Shown: positions 47,703 through 56,567 of the stretch, piece by piece
Numbering within the stretch: position 1 is the stretch's first letter
Layout of the letters: each line of letters opens with the position of its first letter
DNA from: Candidatus Accumulibacter necessarius
GTDB taxonomy: Bacteria; Pseudomonadota; Gammaproteobacteria; Burkholderiales; Rhodocyclaceae
Direction of reading: 5' to 3'
Assembly (NCBI GenBank): GCA_017302435.1
Contig: JAFLDL010000020.1
Span: 19,371 to 83,370 of the forward strand
Length of the DNA stretch: 64,000 nucleotides
Notes under the pieces: model-generated
The model's input: the letters and a program-made list of their open reading frames with translations, nothing else
Databases searched by the model: none
Told to the model about the DNA's origin: nothing
Translations under genes and position numbers: made by a program

Positions 47703-49175
47703 TCAGACTCCGAAAGGTCTGGCCAGTTTGGCCAGCGAAGAGGCCATCAGCCGGAGCAACGGTGCCGGATAGAAGCCAATGCTGACGATGCCCGCGCTCA
47801 ACAGCCAGGCTGCCGCGCATTCCGTGCGCTTGAGATCGGCGAAATGGGCGACACCGGCCGGGACGCCGCCGAAAGGCCGCTCGGGCCCGGTTGACAGGCA
47901 ACGAATGGCGCGCAGGGCGTAGGCGGCGGAGATCACAACGGCGACCGACATCAGCACCAGCCAGCCGCCCCAGCGGCCGTAAGCGCCAATCAGGATCTGC
48001 AGCTCGGCAATGAAACCGGCGCTGCCGGGCAGACCGACCGAGGCCAGCAGGGTGAACACCAGGAACACAGCGAAGCGCGGCGCAATCCGGTTGAGCGAGC
48101 CGTAGGCGGCGAGATCACGGCTGTGGGTTCGCTCGTAGAGCAGGCCGATGAGCAGGAACAGCAGGCCGGCGGTCAGTCCGTGCGCGACCATCTGCGTCAG
48201 CGCACCGCTGAGGCCGGGCTCGTTGAGCGCGGCAATGCCGAGCAGCACCACGCCCATGTGCGAGATCGATGAGTAGGCGACCATCGCCTTCAGATCGGTC
48301 TGTCGCCAGGCCAGCACAGCGCCATAAATCAGGCTGACCAGTGCCAGCAGCGCCAGCCAGTGCTGCAGTGCCTGTGCTGCCGCCGGCAGGGTCCCGACGG
48401 CGCGGATCAGGCCGTAGGCACCCATCTTGAGCAGGATCCCCGAGAGCAGGATGGAAATCGGACTCGGCGCCTCGACGTGCGCCAGCGGCAGCCAGCCATG
48501 CAGCGGCACGATCGGCATCTTGACGCCGAAACCGATCAACAGTCCGAGAAAGACCAGGACCTGCGTGCGCACCGGCAATTGCGCACCGCCGGCGGCCATG
48601 TCGGCCATCGCGAAGCTGTGGCCGGGGGCGACATCGTAGAGCAGGAGCAGCGCGATCAACATGAACACCGAGCCGCCCAGCGTGTACAGCACGAAATTGA
48701 GCGCTGCCCGATGACGATTGGCACCCCCCAGACGATCGATCAGGAAGAACAGCGGAATCAGCGTCAGCTCCCAACAAACGTAGAACAGCGACCAGTCACG
48801 TGCGGTGAAAACGATCAACAGCGAGGTTTCGAGAATCAGCAGAAGTGAGAAATAGAGCTTGGCGCCGCTGCGGATACCGGTGGATGAGAAGATCGCGACG
48901 AAACAGAGGACGGTCGCGAGGATGACCATCGGCAGCGAGACCCCATCGACGCCGAGCGCGAGATGTGAGCCGACGCGTGGGTTCCACGGCCGCGTTTCGA
49001 AAAACTGGATCTCGGCACTGGCCGCGTCGAAGTCGACCAGCAGCAGACCGGCGCAAAGCATTGTCGCCGCCGCAACGATGCTCGCCAGATGGCGCATCAG
49101 GTCGACGCTACGGTTGGGCAGCAGCGACAAGAGTCCGGCCCCCAGCAGCGGCAGCAACAGCAGCGCTTTCAGCAT
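47703..49175 (-). CDS. ND4/NuoM-like proton-channel subunit (first gene of DAB-type locus)
   Basis: About 490 residues from the ATG at 49175, 13-14 membrane segments. NuoM residues kept: Glu in YVCWELTLIPLFFLID, Lys in GFGVKMPIVPLHGWLP and in LLKMGAYG. A longer reading frame (to 49262) lacks a hydrophobic N-terminus and is less likely. Its last codon abuts the dabA start, so five genes probably form one leftward transcript. Divergent from acylphosphatase. Confidence 0.85.
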   Translation of the reverse strand: MLKALLLLPLLGAGLLSLLPNRSVDLMRHLASIVAAATMLCAGLLLVDFDAASAEIQFFETRPWNPRVGSHLALGVDGVSLPMVILATVLCFVAIFSSTGIRSGAKLYFSLLLILETSLLIVFTARDWSLFYVCWELTLIPLFFLIDRLGGANRHRAALNFVLYTLGGSVFMLIALLLLYDVAPGHSFAMADMAAGGAQLPVRTQVLVFLGLLIGFGVKMPIVPLHGWLPLAHVEAPSPISILLSGILLKMGAYGLIRAVGTLPAAAQALQHWLALLALVSLIYGAVLAWRQTDLKAMVAYSSISHMGVVLLGIAALNEPGLSGALTQMVAHGLTAGLLFLLIGLLYERTHSRDLAAYGSLNRIAPRFAVFLVFTLLASVGLPGSAGFIAELQILIGAYGRWGGWLVLMSVAVVISAAYALRAIRCLSTGPERPFGGVPAGVAHFADLKRTECAAAWLLSAGIVSIGFYPAPLLRLMASSLAKLARPFGV

Positions 49176-49290
49176 CGACAGGCAGCGGCCGCGCGCGACA
49201 CTCCGGACCCCCTTGAAATTCTTCTTCTCATGAACGACGATTATGACAGCATTGGCAGCCACCTACCCGAGTCGACAGCCGGAGTTGAAG

Positions 49291-49584
49291 ATGAGCGAAA
49301 GTATCTGCAGCAACCTGCGAATCAGCGGCCGCGTCCAGGGTGTCGGCTACCGCTGGTCGCTGTGCGCCGAGGCGCAACGGCTGGGCCTCCACGGTTGGGT
49401 TCGCAACCGGCGTGACGGCAGCGTCGAAGCATTGGTCAGCGGTCCGGTCGAAGCAATTGACGCGCTGGTGCTCTGGGCGCATCGCGGACCGTCGATGGCG
49501 CGGGTCGACAGCGTCCGCTGCAACGAAGGTAACGCCGGCGAACTGGGGGCGCATGTCGGTTTCCGGCAGATTGGCACGTATTGA
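49291..49584 (+). CDS. acyP: Acylphosphatase
   Basis: 97 residues, the normal length. GRVQGVGYRWS holds the phosphate-binding loop and its Arg, and NRRDGSVEAL holds the catalytic Asn (about residue 43). It hydrolyses acyl phosphates such as carbamoyl or 1,3-bisphosphoglycerate. Ribosome site GGAG precedes the ATG at 49291. Divergent from the DAB locus across 115 bp. Confidence 0.93.
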   Translation: MSESICSNLRISGRVQGVGYRWSLCAEAQRLGLHGWVRNRRDGSVEALVSGPVEAIDALVLWAHRGPSMARVDSVRCNEGNAGELGAHVGFRQIGTY

Positions 49585-49616
49585 GGGCGGCGCTACGCGG
49601 GACCGGATGCCGCTCC

Positions 49617-49645
49617 ACCGGCAAGGCCGGTCAAACCTTGCCGGT
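49617..49645. terminator. Hairpin downstream of acylphosphatase
   Basis: A perfect 10-bp stem (ACCGGCAAGG / CCTTGCCGGT) with a 9-nt loop, starting 33 bp after the acyP stop. No T tract follows, so it may be a Rho-assisted or stability hairpin. Confidence 0.45.
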
Positions 49646-49750
49646 GCTCCGATAGCAACGGTGCTCGCCCTCCAGTACTCGGTCACAAGAATCTGCCATT
49701 CCCGTTCCGCGCGACGTCATCCAAAGCCGCGACGAGGCGTTATTCGCTTC

Positions 49751-50113
49751 ATGAAGACGACCATCGCCCCGATTTGCCTCGTACTCAGCCTTGCTCTGGG
49801 TTTCTCCACCCCTGCCGTCGCCGACCACGGACGCCATGGCGGCTATCGTGGCGGCCATTACGGCGGCCATTACGCGGCGCAGCCTTACCACCATCACCCG
49901 GGCCATTACCGACAAGACCGCTGGGTTGCTCCAGCAGCGGTTCTGGCGCTGACCGGCATTGTCGCCGGGGTCGCCGCGGCGACCTACTACTCGCCGCCGC
50001 CGGTCTACGTGGCGCCGCCCCCGGTCTATGTGGCGCCGCCACCCCGCCCGATTTATGTCGTCCCGGCGCAGCCGCTCTACGCGCCTGCGCCAGGCAGGTA
50101 TTGGGGCTATTGA
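49751..50113 (+). CDS. Secreted Gly/His- and Pro/Tyr-rich small protein
   Basis: 120 residues. Signal peptide cleaved near residue 24 (PAVA|DHG), then a Gly/His-rich stretch (GGYRGGHYGGHYA), a hydrophobic segment (VLALTGIVAGVAAATYY) and tandem repeats of PPPVYVAP. Probably a membrane- or envelope-associated structural protein. Function unknown. Confidence 0.65.
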   Translation: MKTTIAPICLVLSLALGFSTPAVADHGRHGGYRGGHYGGHYAAQPYHHHPGHYRQDRWVAPAAVLALTGIVAGVAAATYYSPPPVYVAPPPVYVAPPPRPIYVVPAQPLYAPAPGRYWGY

Positions 50114-50244
50114 GCAGCGAGAGGGCGGTTCTCGGCCCGGCGGCTGGCCGTTGCCGCCAACGATCGTCGTGCTTCCTGGCCGGCTGATGTCTGTTCCGGC
50201 TTTGGTGTCCGGAGATCTTTTCCCGCTCTAACTGCCGCCGTCCA

Positions 50245-51174
50245 ATGGGATCGACGCATTCCCGTCCGCTGCTCGGCCTGCTGATCAGTTGCACCCTGTC
50301 CGGGCTGGCCGCTGCAGCCCCGACCTATCCCTTCTCGGTGACCTCGGAAGCGGTCGAAGGAAGGTATCACTTTGTGGCGCGCAATCGTGGGCCGGCACCG
50401 GTATCGGTCAGACTGGTGTTGACTGCTGCCGAGAACGTCAGCACCAGTCGCTACACGCCCGTCTATGCGGTGGTCCGACCGTACACCGACAGCCCGTTGC
50501 TGCAAGTCGCTCCGGCGCTTCCCGGCGGCAAGTACCGCTTTGCCAGCGAGACGGCCCATGCGATCGGCAATTACCTTGCGCAGGCGGATGCGCACGCCGC
50601 CTATCGCCTGCCTTTCGAAAATGGCCGCAGCTTCATGGTCGGCCAGAGTCACGGCGGACCAAGGCTCACCCACACCACAGTCGACAGCGAACACGCAGTT
50701 GATTTCAACATGCCGGCCAACACCCCCATCGTTGCCGCCCGCGATGGCGTGGTGATCGCGACAGAATCCACGCACCACGCCGGCGGCGACGACCGGCGGC
50801 TGCTATCACGGGCCAACTTCGTGCGTGTCCTGCATGCCGACGACACGATGGCGACCTATGCCCATCTCGCTCCTGGCGGTGTCAGCGTCGCCGTCGGCCA
50901 GAAAGTGAAAGCGGGCGCCCTCATCGGTCGCTCGGGGGCGACCGGCTATAGCCTCGGTCCGCACCTGCATTTCGTCGTCCAGAAGCTGGTTGGCAGCAGT
51001 ACCGGCTTTACCACCGTCTCGGTGCCGATTCGTTTCTGCTCGGGCGACCCGCCGCGCGCCTTCACCCCAAGCTACCGGCAGATGGTGACCGCCGACCATC
51101 CGCCGCCAACGGACAGCAAGCAGCGTCTGTCCGCGCAGGGCTCTGATCAGTGCCAACGCAGCGATTTCGATTGA
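50245..51174 (+). CDS. M23-family metallopeptidase (LytM domain)
   Basis: 309 residues with a signal peptide (ISCTLSGLAAA). The LytM domain covers about residues 145-255, with zinc-site motifs HAVDF (H-x3-D) and HLHF. Such proteins cut peptidoglycan cross-bridges or regulate amidases; the intact motifs suggest activity. The upstream ~100 residues form a beta-rich domain. Stands alone. Confidence 0.85.
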   Translation: MGSTHSRPLLGLLISCTLSGLAAAAPTYPFSVTSEAVEGRYHFVARNRGPAPVSVRLVLTAAENVSTSRYTPVYAVVRPYTDSPLLQVAPALPGGKYRFASETAHAIGNYLAQADAHAAYRLPFENGRSFMVGQSHGGPRLTHTTVDSEHAVDFNMPANTPIVAARDGVVIATESTHHAGGDDRRLLSRANFVRVLHADDTMATYAHLAPGGVSVAVGQKVKAGALIGRSGATGYSLGPHLHFVVQKLVGSSTGFTTVSVPIRFCSGDPPRAFTPSYRQMVTADHPPPTDSKQRLSAQGSDQCQRSDFD

Positions 51175-51252
51175 CTTCGCGGGAAACTCGCGAACATACT
51201 TTTAATGGGGTTGATGGCGGTATTGTGTTCCATCTCATGCGAGGGGGTTGTC

Positions 51253-52650
51253 ATGCTCGGTATTCTGGGAATCCTGGTATCACTTCTGCTGCTGATTTTT
51301 CTCGCCTATCGCGGCTGGAACGTCATCATCATCGCGCCAATCTGCGCGCTGGTCGGCTTGCTTCTCGGTGACTTCGAGGCGCCGATCCTTGCCACCTATA
51401 CCCAGGTCTTCATGCCCGCCCTGGGCAACTACCTGATCAAGTTTTTCCCGCTGTTTCTGCTCGGCGCCGTTTTCGGCAAGCTCATGGACGACTCCGGCTG
51501 CGCGCGGACCATCGCCCACAAGATAGTCGAGTGGACTGGCAAGGAGCGCGCCATCATCGCGATCATTCTCGCCTGCGGTGTCCTCACCTACGGCGGCGTG
51601 TCGCTGTTCGTCGTCGCTTTCGCCGTCTTTCCGGTTGCCATCCAGATGTTCCGCGAGGGCAACCTGCCCAAGCGACTGATCCCGGCCACGATCGCACTCG
51701 GCTCCTTCACCTTCACGATGTCGGCGCTGCCCGGTTCGCCAGCAATCCAGAATGCCATCCCGATGCCGTTTTTCCACACCGACGCATTCGCGGCGCCGGG
51801 CCTTGGAGTCATCGCCGGCGTCATGATGTTTGCCTGCGGGAGCATGTGGCTGACGATGCGGGCGCGCCGCGCTCGCAACGCTGGCGAAGGCTTCGGCGCC
51901 GAGGCACCGGCGACGCCCGCCGCGCCGACTGCGACGCCGGCGGGTGAGCTGCCTTCTTTTGCCGTGGCGATCATCCCGGTGGTGCTGGTGCTGGCGATCA
52001 ACTTCATCTTCAGCAAGTACATCATCCAGGACATCGACACTTCCTACCTGGCCACACCCAAGTACGGGAAAACGACGGCCGCGGCCGTCGGTGGCACCTG
52101 GGCGATCATCGTGGCGATGATCTGCGCCTGCATCGTACTCCTCGGCCTGACCTGGAGGCGCTTCCAGAGCGTTCGTCAATCCTTGAACGAGGGTGCGCTG
52201 GGCTCGATGCTGCCGATCCTCAACGTCGGCTCGGAGGTCGCCTACGGTGCCGTGATTGCCAGTCTGGCAGCGTTTGCCATCATCAAGGCCTGGCTGATGT
52301 CACTCACCGACAACCCGGTGGTTGGGCTGGCGATCATCGTCAACGTCCTCGCCGGCATTACCGGCTCGGCCTCCGGTGGCATGAGCATCGCCCTCCAGGC
52401 CGTTGGGCAGCAGTACCTTGAACTGGCGCAGGCGGCCGGCCTCAGCCCGCAAATCCTGCACCGGGTGGCCGCACTCGCGTCGGGCGGGCTCGATGCGCTG
52501 CCGCACAACGGCGCCGTGATCACGTTGCTCGCCATCTGCGGGTTGAACCACAGGCAGTCCTACTTCGACATCTTCATGGTTGCGGTTGCTTTCCCGCTGT
52601 TGTCGATGATCGTCGTAATCATCCTCAACGGCATGTTCGGCACTTTCTGA
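51253..52650 (+). CDS. GntP-family permease
   Basis: 465 residues from the ATG at 51253 (GAGGGGG before it), about 12 membrane segments. Typical GntP features: LGAVFGKLMDDSGCARTIAH, ALGSFTFTMSALPGSPAIQN and a C-terminal SGGLDALPHNGAV. Imports gluconate-like or other hydroxy acids in the family; substrate here unknown. The binding-protein gene follows 10 bp downstream. Confidence 0.88.
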   Translation: MLGILGILVSLLLLIFLAYRGWNVIIIAPICALVGLLLGDFEAPILATYTQVFMPALGNYLIKFFPLFLLGAVFGKLMDDSGCARTIAHKIVEWTGKERAIIAIILACGVLTYGGVSLFVVAFAVFPVAIQMFREGNLPKRLIPATIALGSFTFTMSALPGSPAIQNAIPMPFFHTDAFAAPGLGVIAGVMMFACGSMWLTMRARRARNAGEGFGAEAPATPAAPTATPAGELPSFAVAIIPVVLVLAINFIFSKYIIQDIDTSYLATPKYGKTTAAAVGGTWAIIVAMICACIVLLGLTWRRFQSVRQSLNEGALGSMLPILNVGSEVAYGAVIASLAAFAIIKAWLMSLTDNPVVGLAIIVNVLAGITGSASGGMSIALQAVGQQYLELAQAAGLSPQILHRVAALASGGLDALPHNGAVITLLAICGLNHRQSYFDIFMVAVAFPLLSMIVVIILNGMFGTF

Positions 52651-52660
52651 GGGGGCGACC

Positions 52661-53482
52661 GTGCACACCCTGACCATGTTCCTTGCCGCGGCGCTCGCCG
52701 TTCTGCCCATCGGTGCGCCGGCGCAGCAGCGGGCGAAGGAACTGCGCCTGCTGGCGGCCGAGCTTCCCCCCTATACCTTCCAGATTCCGCCTGCCAGCGT
52801 TGGCGAAACGCCGGGAGTCGACCAGGGCTTCGTCTACGAGGTGGTGAGCGAGATTGCCCGGCGCGTCGGCCATACCGGTCTCATCGAGTTCATGCCCTGG
52901 GGAGAAGCGCAACGCATTGCCCAGACGCAGCCGAACATCGGCATCCTCGCCCTGACCCGGACGCCTGAACGGGAGGATCGCTATCGCTGGCTGGCAAAAA
53001 TCGTCACCGACGACCTGATCCTCGTTGGTGGTCAGGGAATTGACGTAGCCGGTCTGGACAAGGTCAAGGACCGCCCCGTTGGCGTGCTCAGCCGTTCTGG
53101 CGCGGAAGCCCTGTTGAAGGAGCGCGGCTTTACACGCGTCCGGCCGCAGCCTGAGGAGTGGTTGAACGCGCGCCAGATGCAGCAGCGCCGTATCGACGCC
53201 TGGCTGGCGCCGCGGCTGATGGTGATCCACGCCATGCGCGAGGTTGGCGGCAATCTGGAGGCGCTCAACTTTGGCGAGATCGTTCGCAAGAGCGAAATCT
53301 ATCTTGCCGCCTCGAAGGACCTGCCCGACGCCGAGGCACAGAAGTGGGAAAAGGCGTTCGAGGCCGTGAAGGTCGACGGCACCTACCAGCGCATCGCTGA
53401 CGAGTACAACCGCCTGAAGATTGTGCCGATACCAGACGAAATGCGGCAGCGTTTCAGCCAGCCGGTCTGGGAGGGCAGGTAA
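52661..53482 (+). CDS. Periplasmic amino-acid-type substrate-binding protein
   Basis: 273 residues from GTG at 52661 (GGGGGCGACC before it), signal peptide MHTLTMFLAAALAVLPIGAPA. Two-lobe PBP2 fold: ELRLLAAELPPYTF, QGFVYEVVSEIARRVG, ILALTRTPEREDRY. Such proteins feed ABC importers or sensors, but here it pairs with a GntP carrier, which normally needs none. No ABC permease is near, so its partner is unclear. Confidence 0.82.
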   Translation: MHTLTMFLAAALAVLPIGAPAQQRAKELRLLAAELPPYTFQIPPASVGETPGVDQGFVYEVVSEIARRVGHTGLIEFMPWGEAQRIAQTQPNIGILALTRTPEREDRYRWLAKIVTDDLILVGGQGIDVAGLDKVKDRPVGVLSRSGAEALLKERGFTRVRPQPEEWLNARQMQQRRIDAWLAPRLMVIHAMREVGGNLEALNFGEIVRKSEIYLAASKDLPDAEAQKWEKAFEAVKVDGTYQRIADEYNRLKIVPIPDEMRQRFSQPVWEGR

Positions 53483-53665
53483 AGCTTACTCGCTGCGCTT
53501 CCCGGCTCGTCGCGCCAGGGTTTTCCGCGTCGCATGCAGAAGCCAGGGGTCCTGCGCGACATGGCAGGATGCGGTCGTGGCCTCTTGCCATCGAGGCGAT
53601 CCGGTATCCGGAATAGGCATGACGGGCGGGGAGAAATCCTGGCGGCCAGAGCGAAGCCAGGCAGC

Positions 53666-53695
53666 AAAAAGGCCACTCTTCGGAGTGGCCTTTTT
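53666..53695. terminator. Strong bidirectional intrinsic terminator
   Basis: 8-bp GC stem GGCCACTC / GAGTGGCC with a TTCG loop, flanked by AAAAA and TTTTT, so it works on both strands. Rightward it ends the binding-protein operon. Leftward it is the original terminator of tRNA-Ala, now cut off from the intact tRNA by the inserted element. Confidence 0.9.
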
Positions 53696-53751
53696 GCTTG
53701 ATTCCTTGGTGGAGACAGGCGGGATCGAACCGCCGACCTTCTGATTGCGAA
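53695..53751 (-). repeat. Left attachment repeat: truncated tRNA-Ala 3' half
   Basis: 57 bp identical to 63,283-63,339. It comprises the 3' half of tRNA-Ala (anticodon loop through CCA) and the bases just beyond. After 53,751 the match to the tRNA gene stops, so this is the displaced copy (one att end) made by integration. The integrase gene starts 177 bp away. Confidence 0.93.
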
Positions 53752-53845
53752 ACATAACTTCCGGGCATTTTTCCACGTTGCATGGTATGCACAAAAGGCA
53801 GAAAAACCCCCTGAAAAACAAGCAACCGCGGCAAATACGCATTGC

Positions 53846-53873
53846 TTGACGTTGCTATGAATTGCTGTAGAAT
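53846..53873 (+). promoter_or_regulatory. Integrase promoter
   Basis: TTGACG (53,846-53,851) and TAGAAT (53,868-53,873) with 16-bp spacing form a near-consensus sigma-70 promoter 55 bp before the integrase ATG. The -10 touches the first GGCTACA arm-type site, so integrase binding could repress its own transcription. Confidence 0.75.
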
Positions 53874-53891
53874 GGCTACATGGTGGCTACA
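53873..53891. repeat. Arm-type site, left copy (TGGCTACA pair)
   Basis: A 19-bp unit containing GGCTACA twice, spaced 11 bp, identical to 63,220-63,238 at the other end of the element. A third, inverted copy (TGTAGCC) lies at 53,904-53,910. Position inside both element ends fits arm-type binding sites of a tyrosine integrase or its excisionase. Confidence 0.65.
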
Positions 53892-53928
53892 ATGAATCGC
53901 CTATGTAGCCAAGCCCGGAGCCGACACC

Positions 53929-55242
53929 ATGAACCGCGAACGCCTGACGCCCGACCGAATCCGCCGCCTGGCCCTGCCCGAGGGAGCCGGGCAATTCTTC
54001 CTTTGGGATACCGTCGCGCCGCGGCTGGCCGTGCGCGTGACCGCTGGCGCCAAGTCGTTCATCTTTGAGGCCAAGCTGAACAGGCAAACCATCCGCGTGA
54101 CCATCGGCGACGTTCGCGCGAATGACATTGATCACGCCCGGAAAGAGGCCAACCGGATGCAAGCGTTGATCGACCAGGGAATAGACCCGCGCCAAGAGAA
54201 GCGCGAGCGCTTCGCCGCTGAGGAGGCAAAGCGCGTATCGGCGAAGCGGATCGCCGCGCCAGCAATGGAACCATGGCGAGCGTACATCGAAGCGCGCCGC
54301 ATGAACTGGAGTCCGCGTCATCTTCTCGAACACGAAACGGTCGTAAAGGAAGGAGGGGAACCGCGCACCCAAGGGCGCCGGCCCGGCGAGAGTGACAAGA
54401 CCCTGCCGGGCATCCTGCGCCCGCTGCTGGTTCTTCCTCTGGAACAGATCGACGCTGACCGGGTACGCGCCTGGCTCAAGGACGAGGCGACGCGCCGCCC
54501 GACCTACGCCCGCCTTTCATTCGCAATGCTGCGCGCCTTCCTCAACTGGTGCGCCGACCGCCCCGAGTACCGCGACCAGGCGCACAAGGACGCCTGCATC
54601 ACCCGCATGGCACGCGACGAACTGCCGAAGAAATCCGCCAAGGACGACTGCCTGCAACGTGAGCAACTGCCGGCATGGTTCGCCGCCGTGCGCCAGATCG
54701 GGAACCCGGTCATTGCCGCCTATCTGCAAACTGCTCTACTGACTGGCGCCCGCCGTGAAGAAGTGGCAAGTATCCGGTGGGAGGATGTGGACTTCCAGTG
54801 GAAGGCGATGACCATCCGCGACAAGGTAGAGGGAACGCGCACGATTCCGTTGACGCCCTACGTCGCTGCGCTGCTGGTCGGCCTGCCACGTCGCAATGAA
54901 TGGGTTTTCGCAAGCCTCACATCAGCGTCAGGACGCCTTCAGGAACCGCGGTATGCCCACAACCAAGCCCTGACCGCTGCCGGCCTGCCACTGATCAGTA
55001 TTCACGGCTTGCGCCGGTCATTCGGCACCCTGGCGGAATGGGTAGAGTGTCCGGCCGGTGTCTCTGCGCAACTCATGGGACACAAGCCGAGCGCCACAGC
55101 GGAGAAGCATTACAGGCGCCGCCCGCTCGATTTGTTGAGGAAGTGGCACACAAAGATTGAAGGCTGGATTCTGAACGAAGCCGGTATCGAGCAACCCGGA
55201 GAGGAAGGAAGACCGGGATTGCGAGTGGTTCCCGTGGCCTGA
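53929..55242 (+). CDS. int: Tyrosine recombinase/integrase
   Basis: 437 residues. N-terminal DUF4102-type arm-binding domain (FLWDTVAPRLAVRVTAGAKSF), core-binding domain, and catalytic domain. Catalytic residues seen: R275 in TGARREEV, H359 and R362 in HGLRRSF, H385 in GHKPSA and nucleophile Y395 in KHYRRR. Should integrate and excise the element at the tRNA-Ala 3' half. Lies next to the displaced att copy, not the intact tRNA. Confidence 0.95.
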   Translation: MNRERLTPDRIRRLALPEGAGQFFLWDTVAPRLAVRVTAGAKSFIFEAKLNRQTIRVTIGDVRANDIDHARKEANRMQALIDQGIDPRQEKRERFAAEEAKRVSAKRIAAPAMEPWRAYIEARRMNWSPRHLLEHETVVKEGGEPRTQGRRPGESDKTLPGILRPLLVLPLEQIDADRVRAWLKDEATRRPTYARLSFAMLRAFLNWCADRPEYRDQAHKDACITRMARDELPKKSAKDDCLQREQLPAWFAAVRQIGNPVIAAYLQTALLTGARREEVASIRWEDVDFQWKAMTIRDKVEGTRTIPLTPYVAALLVGLPRRNEWVFASLTSASGRLQEPRYAHNQALTAAGLPLISIHGLRRSFGTLAEWVECPAGVSAQLMGHKPSATAEKHYRRRPLDLLRKWHTKIEGWILNEAGIEQPGEEGRPGLRVVPVA

Positions 55243-55322
55243 CGGTTTCAGGCAAAGCGGGCGGCGCCGGTGCGGAAACACCGACGCCGCCCTGAACAAA
55301 CCGACCTGTATAGGAGATCGAC

Positions 55323-55652
55323 TTGTCTACCTCGTATTCTACCACTGCGCCCAGCATCGCCTGGCGCTACACCCGCAAGCTTCAAGCCTTCAGCCCAACC
55401 GAGCGCGACGCCCTGGCGTCGACGGCCCTCGTCCTGCTCGACCTGATCAACCAAGGTGCTCTGGTTGTCAGTCGTCAATGCGGCCCGTCTGCCGCGTCAA
55501 ATACCGGCGCCATGCTGCTACGGCTGAACCTCCTTGAAGATGCCCTCTACGGCCCGGTGGACGAGCGCTTGGTACAGTCTCGCCTGGCTGAAGTGGTGGG
55601 CATCGCTTGCGCCCTGCGCAACGACAAGATCCTGATGGGCGACCGGCCATGA
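55323..55652 (+). CDS. Unknown small helical protein
   Basis: 109 residues. Start is TTG at 55323 with AGGAG at good spacing. Predicted mostly helical (ERDALASTALVLLDLINQ; LNLLEDALYGPVDERLV). No motif recognised. Its stop overlaps the RadC-like start by 4 bp, so they are coupled. Confidence 0.6.
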   Translation: MSTSYSTTAPSIAWRYTRKLQAFSPTERDALASTALVLLDLINQGALVVSRQCGPSAASNTGAMLLRLNLLEDALYGPVDERLVQSRLAEVVGIACALRNDKILMGDRP

Positions 55653-56128
55653 ACGCCCCGACCCCGCACCCACTGCCACCGATGACCCCTGCCGAGCTGG
55701 CCATCATCCGGCGAGCCATGCGCCTGATTGAAAGCCGACTGAGGCACGCCGGCGAGGCTATGACCTCCCCTACGCTCGTCAAGGACCTCCTGCGGCTGCG
55801 CATGGCTGGGCTTGAGCGTGAGCACTTCGACCTCCTGCTGCTGGACGCGCAAAACCGGCTGGTCCATGTGGAAACGCTCTTCGTAGGCACCTTGACGCAG
55901 ACAAGCGTCTACCCGCGCGAAGTCGTGAAGCTGGCCCTGCGCTTCAATGCGGGCGCCGCCATCATCTGCCATAACCACTCGTCAGGGTTCATCGAGCCGT
56001 CGCGCGCCGACGAGCTGCTGACGGGCGAGCTCAAGAAAGCCCTCTCTCTGGTCGAGGTGCGCCTGCTCGATCACTTCATCATCGCAGGGAATGACGTGCT
56101 GAGTTTTGCGGAGAGGGGCTTGATATGA
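55649..56128 (+). CDS. RadC-like JAB/MPN-domain protein (copy 1)
   Basis: 159 residues. A JAB/MPN metallo-domain with the full zinc motif HNHSSGFIEPSRAD (H-x-H ... S-x2-D), as in the RadC family common on islands and plasmids. The N-terminal helix-hairpin-helix of chromosomal RadC is lacking. Biochemical role of RadC proteins is unsettled; protection of mobile DNA has been proposed. Overlaps both neighbours by 4 bp. Confidence 0.88.
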   Translation: MNAPTPHPLPPMTPAELAIIRRAMRLIESRLRHAGEAMTSPTLVKDLLRLRMAGLEREHFDLLLLDAQNRLVHVETLFVGTLTQTSVYPREVVKLALRFNAGAAIICHNHSSGFIEPSRADELLTGELKKALSLVEVRLLDHFIIAGNDVLSFAERGLI

Positions 56129-56547
56129 GCGCGCGCCGTTACCGGTTTCTCCTGACTTCTCGCGTTTTCCAGTTCGAGGAAGTCGACACCGACAGACTAC
56201 CGACCCACCAACCAAAAAAGGGCAAAGGCATGAAAGCTGAAACGATGTGGATTGATGACCAGGAAGGCTTTTCCGTTGGCGCTGCCGGGTTCCTGATCGA
56301 GCATCAAAACTCCTATGTCGGTGCTGATCACTACAGCCTCTCAGACACGCCGGCCTATACCAACGTATCGCACATGCCCCGGTTGACTGGCTGGTGCGGT
56401 ACGTACAACGACCTGGCCACTTACGGCTGCGGCGCCTGGCGCATCGTTCAGCAAGCCAAGAACGGCCGCATGAAAATCAAGGAGCTGGCTGGGGATGACC
56501 TACGGGCATTCCTTGAGGAGTCCGGCTATCCCGACCTGGCCGGCTGA
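56125..56547 (+). CDS. Unknown element protein
   Basis: 140 residues from the ATG overlapping the RadC-like stop. A second start (ATG at 56230, MKAETMW) is possible. The body is Trp/Tyr/Cys-rich (WCGTYNDLATYGCGAWRIV), looks like a small beta domain. Not recognised. Confidence 0.55.
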   Translation: MSARRYRFLLTSRVFQFEEVDTDRLPTHQPKKGKGMKAETMWIDDQEGFSVGAAGFLIEHQNSYVGADHYSLSDTPAYTNVSHMPRLTGWCGTYNDLATYGCGAWRIVQQAKNGRMKIKELAGDDLRAFLEESGYPDLAG

Positions 56548-56567
56548 TCGCCAGAGCAAGCCATCAA

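Noticed and set aside
53695-53751. Second functional tRNA gene
   Set aside because: Only the 3' half is present; no D-arm or 5' acceptor strand.
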